DNA from: JBPEXY01 sp052031065
Lineage (GTDB): Bacteria > Pseudomonadota > Gammaproteobacteria > Immundisolibacterales > Immundisolibacteraceae
Direction of reading: 5' to 3'
Assembly (NCBI GenBank): GCA_052031065.1
Contig: JBPEXY010000018.1
Coordinates: forward strand, 1 to 6,343
DNA: 6,343 bases
Below the pieces are notes generated by a model, which saw only the letters and a list, made by a program, of their open reading frames with translations, had not been told where the DNA came from and made no database searches. The position numbers and the translations under genes were made by a program. This document shows positions 1 through 6,343 of this stretch, one piece after another (position 1 is the stretch's first letter; every line of letters starts with the position of its first letter).

Positions 1-2813
1 CCCACCCCCGGGGCTATGCTGCGCCACTGGGTGCCTTGATCAACGGGTAGTTGACTCTGGTTGTCCGAAACATCCGTGCCGTTGCTTACAGAGGCGACGA
101 ACTGTTTTTCCAGCACCGGCCAGAGACGCGCCAGTGGACTGTTGGCACTGGGCGTTTTGATGTTGCCCTCATCGTCGATCTGCAACTGTGCAAACAGGTG
201 TACCTGATGCCGGGCACGGGTTAAGGCCACATAGAGCAATCGCAATTGTTCCTGCCGATCCCGCTCCTTTTCCAGACTATTAATATAGGTATAAATCGGA
301 TGATTACCCCGATAGGGGGAACGTACCGGCGCCAGTAACAGCTCTCCGGTACTGGCCTGACTGGAGTGTTCTTCCCAGGCGAGTAGCGGCGCGCTGTTTG
401 TGCGCCCAGTACGATCCAGACCGGGCAGAAACACCTGATCAAACTGCAGCCCCTTGGATTTATGCACCGTCATCACCTGCAAACCGCCGACATCACCACC
501 ACCGCTGCCGGCGTACTCGCGAGCAATCAGCTGATCCAGCAGCGAGGGGGTCAGCAATCGTTCGCGCCGCTCCGCCTGGTCGAGGATTTCGAAATAGCGC
601 TCTGCATCTCGCAGTTCTGATTCTTCATTGACCACCAGCGGACCGGCCAGTGCCAGCCAGAAACTCTCAACCCTGAGCGACAATCGCAACCACGGTCGCT
701 GGCGAATCCGGCCATAAGCCTGATTAAAACAGGCAAGGCGCTGCTGTCCCGCTACGCTCAACAGGTTGCTGACAGGCCCTTCATGCAGCAGAGCCGGCAG
801 TGGCTGCGACCGCGCTGTACCTTCCAACAACAGCGTAATATCCGACAGCCGTAACCCGACACAGGGGCCATGCAGAAGCGCAATCCAGGCAACCCGATCC
901 GCCGGGTGTAAAAGGGCCCGGGTAATCGCGAGCAGATCCAGCAGCACCCCGCTGGTCGCCAGCGGCTGCAACTCAACAGCCTGAAACGGTATGCCACTGG
1001 CGCGCAGTAACGGCAATATCTCAACCAGGTGGGAACGACTACTGACCAGAATCGCGGAGCTTGAACCACCCGCATCCTCAGCGGCGGCTTGCTCCATAGC
1101 CTTCACTTGCTCGACCAGCAGAGAGGCTTCGTCCTGCCGCGCCGTGCGGCTGCTAGAGAAGTTCTCAACCAGACCATGGCAGTAGAGACCTGAGCTGGCG
1201 TGACCATCCCTGACCACCGACGATGGCGCAAAGGCAACCGCACCCCGACCGATATCCTGGTGCTGCGGAAACAGTTTGGCAAAAACCCGGTTATTGGCTT
1301 CAACCAACTGCTGGTCGGAACGGAAATTCGCCGACAGCTGCAGCGCATTAAGTTGAATCGCGCCGATCGGCCGCATCCAGCTGCGCAGAAACAGCCCCAC
1401 ATCAGCCTCTCGAAACCGGTAGATTGACTGCATCGGGTCGCCGACCAGAAACAGGGTACGGCCATCATCCGGCTGCCAGCCACGGGTGAGGTACTCCAGC
1501 AACCGGTACTGTAGCCAAGAAGTGTCCTGAAACTCATCCACCAGAATGTGCTGAATGCGGTAATCAAGCGCCAGCGCCAGGTCAGTAGGCCCCTGTTCAT
1601 TCTCCAGTGCCTGCAACGCCCGTAGCGCCAGCTCACTGAAATCGGCTTCTCCGCTGCGCTGAAATACCAGTTGCAGCTCCGCAGCAGCATATTTCAACAC
1701 CACCGCAGTAGCCCGCAACAGCTCAATATCCTCACCAACGAGCTGCGGCGACGGCAACAGCGCTACCCGTGCCAACAGCTCAAGCAGACTACCGTCCGTG
1801 CGCAGGCTGGCAAGCAGCTCAACCATGCGCTGCTTGGTCTCTTTAGCGACCTCTGAGCCAGTTGGAAACCCACACCCCTTGTCGACCCTGGTCCGCAGTG
1901 CACCGCTAGTGGTAAGGAGCAGACCCAGCACTCCCTGCCAGTAATCCAGCGCCAGTGCCGATGCGAGACTTGCTCCGGTTGGAGCGAGCTGCTCAGCCCA
2001 CCGGGTTAATCTGGCCGCCTTGTCAGGGTTATCCTCGCTAGCTGCCAGCGCAGTCAGGTTGCCCCGTGCATACTCAACCAGCTCCACCAGCTGTTCGCAG
2101 CGTGACTGACCCAGCAATGCCACCAGCCGCTGCAGTTCCGCCTCAGCATTGCGCGCCAGCAGCTGCTCCATTTGCTCGGCAAACAGATCGAAGCCACCTT
2201 CTGCGGGCAGCAGTTTCAACCACTGGTCCCGTTTACCGAGCATCTCCACCAGCAGCTCCAGCAGCTGATCAGCTCGATTATCAAGATACCGTAACAGCAC
2301 CAGCAGCTCGGCAGTCGCGCCGTAATCACCTTCCACCCCGGCCAGCAGCTGTTCAGCCGCCTGGCGATAGAGTCGATCGGCATCATCAACCGGCGACAGG
2401 CTGACGCCGCTACCAGCCAGAAGTGGTAACGCTGAAGAGAGCCCCTGTGAGAAGGAATCAATGGTCTGTACCCGCAACCGGGATGGCTGCATTAACAGCT
2501 GCCACTGGTGACGGTCACTCTGTTCGAGCACCCGCCGACCCAGTTCCCAGCCCTCCGCCTTGAACGGATCTTCCGGCCTGGCGGCCGCCGACAGGCGCAA
2601 CTGTTCGATAACCCGCCCGCGCATTTCTGCCGCCGCCTTGCGGGTAAAGGTGATCGCCAGCACCTGTTCAGGTTCTGTCACGGTTCCGAGCAGCGCCAGA
2701 TAACGTCGAATCAGTAGTTCTGTCTTTCCCGACCCGGCCGGTGCCTGCACGATACAGGAGACAGAAACATCCAGCGCCTGCAGACGCTGCTGGTAATCAT
2801 CCGGCCGCTTCAC
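1..2813 (-). CDS. UvrD/AddA-like ATP-dependent DNA helicase (3' end beyond window)
   Basis: Superfamily 1A helicase of the AddA/RecB/UvrD type, expected to unwind DNA at double-strand breaks for recombinational repair in the cytoplasm. 937 residues are visible with no in-frame stop, and the end lies off the left edge. Motifs in order: Walker A APAGSGKT (24-31, K30); Ia AITFTRKAAAEM (53 on); Ib QTIDSF (116-121); II LVDEFQDTS (D426, E427); III GDPMQSIYRFRE (458 on); IV NFRSDQQ (496 on, R498); V VMTVHKSKGLQFD (780 on); VI YVALTRAR (861-868, R866). The roughly 300 residues between Ib and II are Leu/Gln/Glu-rich and fit the helical 1B insertion of AddA-type enzymes. The GTG start at 2813 is favoured because an in-frame TAA lies two codons upstream (2817-2819), Walker A follows at the usual distance, and the start overlaps the upstream stop. 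AddA proteins are usually about 1100-1250 residues, so 150-300 are missing. A C-terminal nuclease domain, if present, would be in that missing part. The helicase call is very secure; AddA-like partnership is inferred from the neighbour. Confidence 0.96.
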   Translation of the reverse strand, partial: MKRPDDYQQRLQALDVSVSCIVQAPAGSGKTELLIRRYLALLGTVTEPEQVLAITFTRKAAAEMRGRVIEQLRLSAAARPEDPFKAEGWELGRRVLEQSDRHQWQLLMQPSRLRVQTIDSFSQGLSSALPLLAGSGVSLSPVDDADRLYRQAAEQLLAGVEGDYGATAELLVLLRYLDNRADQLLELLVEMLGKRDQWLKLLPAEGGFDLFAEQMEQLLARNAEAELQRLVALLGQSRCEQLVELVEYARGNLTALAASEDNPDKAARLTRWAEQLAPTGASLASALALDYWQGVLGLLLTTSGALRTRVDKGCGFPTGSEVAKETKQRMVELLASLRTDGSLLELLARVALLPSPQLVGEDIELLRATAVVLKYAAAELQLVFQRSGEADFSELALRALQALENEQGPTDLALALDYRIQHILVDEFQDTSWLQYRLLEYLTRGWQPDDGRTLFLVGDPMQSIYRFREADVGLFLRSWMRPIGAIQLNALQLSANFRSDQQLVEANNRVFAKLFPQHQDIGRGAVAFAPSSVVRDGHASSGLYCHGLVENFSSSRTARQDEASLLVEQVKAMEQAAAEDAGGSSSAILVSSRSHLVEILPLLRASGIPFQAVELQPLATSGVLLDLLAITRALLHPADRVAWIALLHGPCVGLRLSDITLLLEGTARSQPLPALLHEGPVSNLLSVAGQQRLACFNQAYGRIRQRPWLRLSLRVESFWLALAGPLVVNEESELRDAERYFEILDQAERRERLLTPSLLDQLIAREYAGSGGGDVGGLQVMTVHKSKGLQFDQVFLPGLDRTGRTNSAPLLAWEEHSSQASTGELLLAPVRSPYRGNHPIYTYINSLEKERDRQEQLRLLYVALTRARHQVHLFAQLQIDDEGNIKTPSANSPLARLWPVLEKQFVASVSNGTDVSDNQSQLPVDQGTQWRSIAPGV
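2810..2813 (-). promoter_or_regulatory. GTGA stop/start overlap (translational coupling)
   Basis: The four bases read GTGA on the minus strand. GTG starts the helicase and TGA ends the AddB-like gene. The preceding bases carry a G-rich stretch (GGGGTGG, about 5 bases before the GTG) that may act as a weak Shine-Dalgarno, although they also encode the Gly-rich C-terminus GWGGNQ. Overlaps of this kind usually mean that ribosomes finishing one gene reinitiate on the next, giving matched amounts of two subunits. The overlap is read directly; the coupling is inferred. Confidence 0.8.
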
Positions 2814-5659
2814 TGGTTACCACCCCAGCCATCGGCAGCAGAATCCACTCCACCCGCTTCGCCGCCAACCAGCTTTTCCAACGGGCTCCGCTCCGCAATC
2901 CGGCAAACCAGGTCAAGCGAACAGTAGCGACACACGGAGTTATCCGCAGGCATCACCTCAGCCCTGCCCAACAGAAACTCCTCGGCAAGCTGATTAAGCG
3001 CCAGCTGCCAGCCCTCCCGTAACTGATCCCACTCCGGTTCCTTATTGGTTTTTTTCTTCCTGAAACCGCTATCACCGGCAACGACAAATTTCTGATCACC
3101 CGGTTTGAGTTGTGCATAGGCAATGGCCTGCGGCCTCTCAACCGCCATCTGATAAAGCGGTAACTGGGGCGCCCTCAGCCGCTCCTCAAACCACGGTTTG
3201 GCTGACACCGCACCGCTTTTGTAATCGATCACCACTTCACCGCCATCGGTGAGCGTGTCGACCCGGTCGATACGTCCATGAATGATCAGCGCTCCCAGAA
3301 CAACTTCCACCTGACGCTCAAACCCGGTGACGGTAAAACCATCGCGCTCAAGCTCCTGGGTCAACCAGGAATCGAGCAAGTGACACAGCCGCTCATGCTC
3401 CAGCTGCCGGCTATTTGGCTGGAGTAGCTGGGGTATATCGCCTTTGGCCTGCTCAATTGCAGCGGTTACCGCAGCAGCAATCTCAGCCTGCAGGGACTCG
3501 CCCTGCAGCTCCATCAGCCGCTGTTGAGAAACAACTTTCTGCCAGAACTGTTCCAGCGCCGTGTGCACCAAACTGCCTCGCTGCATGAGATCCAGCGTCG
3601 ATGCCGGCTCTTCAAGCGGATGCACATCCAGGCGCCTGACCAGATACCCTTTGAACGGACAGTCCGACTGCTCCTGCAGCAGCCCGGCACCGGCAGAAAA
3701 CGGACGTTGATCGTCAGTAATAGGCAACCCGGTCGAATCGGCATAGTGCTCCAGCAAACCGCCGGATCGGCCGCTTGCAAACAACTGCTGCGCCGCCGGC
3801 AGGAATTGCCGGTCGGCTGTCACCAGCTGCGCTGATGACCAATCAAACAGCGGACTGCCGAGGTGGTCGCGCCCCTCATCCTGCAGCGGAAAACTGACCA
3901 CAAACTCTGCAGCAGTGGCCAATCCCCACGCCCTGAGTCGCAGTTGCGCTTCCTGCAGACAGACCTGCGGTGAGCTGCCTGGAAGCTCATACCGCTGCTG
4001 CAGCGAGGCCGGTAAAAAGGGGTTAGTAGCTACAGGCATGGGTAGTGCGCGATCGTGCATGCCCACCACCCAAATTGCGTCAAACTGATCGGGCCAGGGT
4101 TCCAGTGACGCCAGTACCTGCAAACCGGCATCGCTGCGCAACGGCTGAAAGCGTCGCTGGGTTGCCAGGCTCCTTAACTGTGACCGGGCCGTGCGCAAAT
4201 CAATCCGACCGACTATTCGATCAAGAGCAGCAAACTCACCAACAAGCTCCTGCCAGGCACTCCAGGTTTGATAAAGATCACTGTCCAGCTCCATTTCTGC
4301 AGCCCAGCCCCAGACCTGCAACCAATCACTAAAGGTGGCTCGCCATTCGCTCGGCAGGGCCATGCGCGGCACCGATTTCAGCAGCTCAATCGCGCCACCC
4401 ACGGCATTTCTAATCGCCCCCAGTTCGCAGCGACCGTTACTATTGGTCGAGAGAACTCCGGCCACCCGGCCAACATCCGCCAGCGAGAGCTGCAGCCGAC
4501 CCAGTTGCCGTAACTGGTAGTCAAGCTCTGCCTTGTCAGCATCGGGCTCAGCTGGCAGCAGAAAGGGGCTGACCAGAGCGCGACTAACCACCTCCAACGG
4601 AATTTCCCGGGAGCGCCCCGAGGTGAGCTGCGGGGAAAGCGCCAAAGGAATCAGATCGAGCAGGTTCAGGGTGTCGGCGACCAGACGATAATCTGCGAGT
4701 GGCTCACCCAGTGCCAGCGTGAAAGGTGGCAATTGGTCAACCGGGTCATCGACCAGAAAACCTGGCTGAAAAACCTGACGAAACAGGCGCTCCACCTGCG
4801 AACGTCGCTGGAGCAGATCGGGAACCAGCACCGCCAGGGTTTGCTGCGGATTCTGTTCCAGCCGCTGACGCGCCCACGCTGCGGCGGCAAGCAGCTCTTC
4901 ACGCGAGTCCGCAGCCAGTCGAGCTGTTATTTCACCAGCTGGCTGTTCACTCCAGTCGGGCAGGTCAACGTTAACTTCAAGGCGGGCCAACGCATCGACC
5001 AGTCCCCGCTGCGCGGCGGTGAGTCGATCGAAACCGGCAAAACTTAACCCGGGCGCAGCTGGCAACTTCCCTTGCTGTTCCTGTTCCTGGGCTGCGCTAT
5101 TACTGCTGGCGTGCTGACCAGTGCCATCGCCCGTTAGTCGCCACGATTCGATCAACGGTGACAACACCCGCTCATCACCAAGCTGCTGACACCAGAGTGC
5201 AAGGTCCAGCCAGCCGTTTTTTTGCAGCAGCTGACGGTACTGCGTTGCCCAGTCGCGATAGGCAGCGACTTCACTGGTGACGACGCCATTCAACTGGGGC
5301 GGAGTTACACACCAATCGTGCTGCAACTGCCAGGCAGCCTGCGCCGCACGCGCGGTGCGCTGCTGATCCAGCAGCTGTGGAGTACTGTCAGCGATGATCC
5401 GCTGCCAGATAATCACCGCCTCGGCCGGCCTCAACAGACGCTCGCCATGGGTCAGTCCCAGCTCTTCGGCCTCATCGCGGCAGCGACTTAACCACGCCTC
5501 CCAACTGAGAATATCGGGGGTTTGCCAAACCATCTGCCCCGCTTGCTGACAGTGCTCGCCATAACGGCGGTGCAGTAACCGGGCTAAACGTGAACTGGAG
5601 GTAATGGTGGTCTGACTCGCTAACGTTTCGATCTGCTTCAGTCCCCTGCTCCTTTGCAA
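2810..5659 (-). CDS. AddB-like DNA repair protein with Fe-S PD-(D/E)XK nuclease domain
   Basis: Complete 949-residue protein resembling AddB and the related ~900-residue 'probable DNA repair protein' family. It is the likely nuclease/scaffold subunit partnering the downstream helicase at DNA ends. The N-terminal region (about 14-60: TITSSSRLARLLHRRY, then a W-TPDIL-W-AWL pattern) resembles AddB but has no GxGKT/S, so ATP binding there is unlikely. The mid-region carries LSFAGFDRLTAAQ (205-217) and a WVVGMHDRALPMP / NPFLPASLQ block typical of the family's inactive helicase core. The C-terminal nuclease shows RGSLVHTAL (H699), GRIDRVD (D798), IDYKSG (D812, K814) and QLPLY (Q832, Y836). Four cysteines, C667 and the C-x2-C-x5-C set C910/C913/C919, flank it as in AddB/Cas4-type 4Fe-4S nucleases, so the site looks intact. 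The stop overlaps the helicase GTG. The start is uncertain: TTG at 5659 is the longest option, but an AGGAG lies inside the reading frame. Family and active site are well supported; exact biology is inferred. Confidence 0.93.
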   Translation of the reverse strand: MQRSRGLKQIETLASQTTITSSSRLARLLHRRYGEHCQQAGQMVWQTPDILSWEAWLSRCRDEAEELGLTHGERLLRPAEAVIIWQRIIADSTPQLLDQQRTARAAQAAWQLQHDWCVTPPQLNGVVTSEVAAYRDWATQYRQLLQKNGWLDLALWCQQLGDERVLSPLIESWRLTGDGTGQHASSNSAAQEQEQQGKLPAAPGLSFAGFDRLTAAQRGLVDALARLEVNVDLPDWSEQPAGEITARLAADSREELLAAAAWARQRLEQNPQQTLAVLVPDLLQRRSQVERLFRQVFQPGFLVDDPVDQLPPFTLALGEPLADYRLVADTLNLLDLIPLALSPQLTSGRSREIPLEVVSRALVSPFLLPAEPDADKAELDYQLRQLGRLQLSLADVGRVAGVLSTNSNGRCELGAIRNAVGGAIELLKSVPRMALPSEWRATFSDWLQVWGWAAEMELDSDLYQTWSAWQELVGEFAALDRIVGRIDLRTARSQLRSLATQRRFQPLRSDAGLQVLASLEPWPDQFDAIWVVGMHDRALPMPVATNPFLPASLQQRYELPGSSPQVCLQEAQLRLRAWGLATAAEFVVSFPLQDEGRDHLGSPLFDWSSAQLVTADRQFLPAAQQLFASGRSGGLLEHYADSTGLPITDDQRPFSAGAGLLQEQSDCPFKGYLVRRLDVHPLEEPASTLDLMQRGSLVHTALEQFWQKVVSQQRLMELQGESLQAEIAAAVTAAIEQAKGDIPQLLQPNSRQLEHERLCHLLDSWLTQELERDGFTVTGFERQVEVVLGALIIHGRIDRVDTLTDGGEVVIDYKSGAVSAKPWFEERLRAPQLPLYQMAVERPQAIAYAQLKPGDQKFVVAGDSGFRKKKTNKEPEWDQLREGWQLALNQLAEEFLLGRAEVMPADNSVCRYCSLDLVCRIAERSPLEKLVGGEAGGVDSAADGWGGNQ
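5649..5653 (-). promoter_or_regulatory. Candidate Shine-Dalgarno AGGAG near the start of the AddB-like gene
   Basis: AGGAG is the best ribosome-binding-like sequence near the start of the AddB-like gene, but it lies downstream of the TTG at 5659, inside the longest open frame. Counting seven bases on from it leads to an in-frame CTG at 5641 (residue 7 of the long version). CTG is a rare but known start. No comparable purine-rich site precedes the TTG. The true start may therefore be CTG 5641, giving 943 residues, or TTG 5659 with weak initiation helped by coupling to the ligase stop at 5681. Either choice leaves the conserved N-terminal segment intact. Confidence 0.4.
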
Positions 5660-5680
5660 TTCGGCACCAACAGAAATTTC

Positions 5681-6343
5681 TCAATCCAGCCGCAGTTTCA
5701 CAGCCTGTTCGCGTAGCTGAAATTTCTGGATCTTGCCGCTGGCAGTGCGTGGCATTTCATCAATCACCTCTAATCGTTCAGGCATATACTGGCGCGCCAT
5801 ACCTTCAGCAGCGAAGTACTGCTGCAGATCAACCAGTTCCAGGGCTGAACCGCTTTTAAGAGTGATAAATGCGCAGGCCCGTTCGCCAAGCCGGTGATCC
5901 GGCATCGCCACCACGGCAGCATCGACAATCGACGGGTGGCGATAGAGCAGCCCCTCCACCTCGGCCACAGGAATGTTTTCACCGCCGCGGATAATAATGT
6001 CCTTACTGCGACCGACGATACGAATATAACCGTCACCATCCATCACCGCGCGATCTCCGGTCCTGAACCACCCCTCTGGGTCGTGGTCATAGGCCTCCGG
6101 CCGCTTCAGATAGCCAACAAAGTTGGTGGCGCCACTGACCAGCAGGTCTCCTTCCACCGAGCGCGGGGATTCCTGCCCTTCGCTATCGACTACCTTTACC
6201 GCCGTACCCGGTAGCGCATTGCCATCGGTACCGAGAATTTTTTCCATGGGGTCACCCGGTTTAGTCAGGGTTACCACCCCACATTCAGTCATCCCCCAAC
6301 CGGCATAGGCGTTGATTCCGGCGGCGGTGACCTGCTCGAGCAA
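5681..6343 (-). CDS. Acyl-CoA synthetase / AMP-binding ligase, C-terminal part (5' end beyond window)
   Basis: Adenylate-forming (ANL superfamily) enzyme that would activate a carboxylic acid with ATP to an acyl-adenylate and then transfer it to CoA. About 220 residues are visible. The family is usually 500-560 residues, so about 300 N-terminal residues, including the P-loop-like T/S-G-rich motif, lie off the right edge. Numbering from the edge, the core motifs are WGMTE (15-19), GWFRTGD (90-96, ribose-binding D96), GRSKDIIIRGGEN (110-122, hinge region) and PRTASGK (198-204) with catalytic K204. The RGGENIPVAEVE hinge and NFVGYLKRPE segment recall cyclohexanecarboxylate-CoA ligase (AliA-like) or medium-chain acyl-CoA ligases, but the acid substrate cannot be read from this part. 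All visible catalytic residues are present, so nothing suggests decay. It ends with TGA 21 bases before the TTG of the repair gene, in the same frame, and is probably cotranscribed with it. Confidence 0.95.
   Translation of the reverse strand: MLEQVTAAGINAYAGWGMTECGVVTLTKPGDPMEKILGTDGNALPGTAVKVVDSEGQESPRSVEGDLLVSGATNFVGYLKRPEAYDHDPEGWFRTGDRAVMDGDGYIRIVGRSKDIIIRGGENIPVAEVEGLLYRHPSIVDAAVVAMPDHRLGERACAFITLKSGSALELVDLQQYFAAEGMARQYMPERLEVIDEMPRTASGKIQKFQLREQAVKLRLD

Noticed and set aside
1103..1690. A 195-codon minus-strand frame inside the helicase region.
   Set aside because: It is a different reading frame on the same strand as the helicase. The helicase frame carries motifs II, III and IV through this stretch without interruption, so this frame is a shadow.
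632..2253. At least four copies of the E. coli Chi octamer GCTGGTGG on the minus strand (632-639, 2084-2091, 2120-2127, 2246-2253), inside a gene for a Chi-type enzyme's helicase.
   Set aside because: All four fall in the same codon phase as CTG GTG Gnn (Leu-Val-x), so codon usage in Leu/Val-rich helices explains them. AddAB-type enzymes also generally recognise other, species-specific Chi sequences.
2081..2290. Repeated CAGCAGCTC/CAGCTG units that look like a short tandem repeat.
   Set aside because: They are irregular and correspond to Leu-Leu-Glu-Leu runs in the helical insertion of the helicase, so codon bias in amphipathic helices explains them.
4045..5491. Series of plus-strand open frames of 80-105 codons opposite the AddB-like gene.
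   Set aside because: They lie wholly antisense to a gene with intact catalytic motifs. Their translations are rich in Pro, Arg, Gln and Ala with no recognisable domain, as expected for shadow frames in GC-rich DNA.
5660..5680. Possible terminator or promoter between the ligase and the AddB-like gene.
   Set aside because: The gap is only 21 bases, and no inverted repeat, T-run or -35/-10 pair could be seen in it.
5472..5684. A 70-codon minus-strand frame starting at a TTG that overlaps the ligase stop.
   Set aside because: It overlaps the AddB-like N-terminus out of frame and has no domain-like sequence; the AddB-like frame is the one with family resemblance.

Overview
The window lies inside a tightly packed, single-direction gene cluster. 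All three genes read on the minus strand, so transcription runs from the right edge to the left. Base composition looks moderately GC-rich by eye. Leu/Gln/Glu/Ala-rich proteins and the gene types suggest a proteobacterium, most likely gammaproteobacterial. That placement rests on resemblance to remembered families, not on a search. No RNA gene, mobile element, CRISPR array, phage gene or clear terminator was seen.

In transcription order: (1) 6343-5681, the C-terminal ~220 residues of an acyl-CoA synthetase / AMP-binding ligase whose 5' part lies beyond the right edge. (2) 5659-2810, a complete 949-residue AddB-like protein with an iron-sulfur PD-(D/E)XK nuclease domain, resembling the ~900-residue 'probable DNA repair protein' family related to AddB. 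(3) 2813-1, a UvrD/AddA-type superfamily 1A helicase, 937 residues visible, running off the left edge. I translated it by hand from a GTG start and found no in-frame stop and all the expected helicase motifs. A gene caller that requires ATG or a stop inside the window would miss it.

Genes 2 and 3 overlap by four bases (GTGA), so they are probably translationally coupled and made as subunits of one complex. By analogy with AddAB/RecBCD, the helicase would unwind a broken DNA end using ATP. The AddB-like partner, which has no Walker A motif, would supply nuclease activity and scaffold, preparing a 3' single strand for RecA-mediated repair. The acyl-CoA ligase is 21 bases upstream of gene 2 and probably shares its transcript, but I see no functional link to DNA repair.

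There is no non-coding stretch longer than about 21 bases. I found no convincing undescribed system. The points most worth following are the nuclease status of the truncated helicase, the uncertain start of the AddB-like gene, and the ligase-repair gene arrangement.
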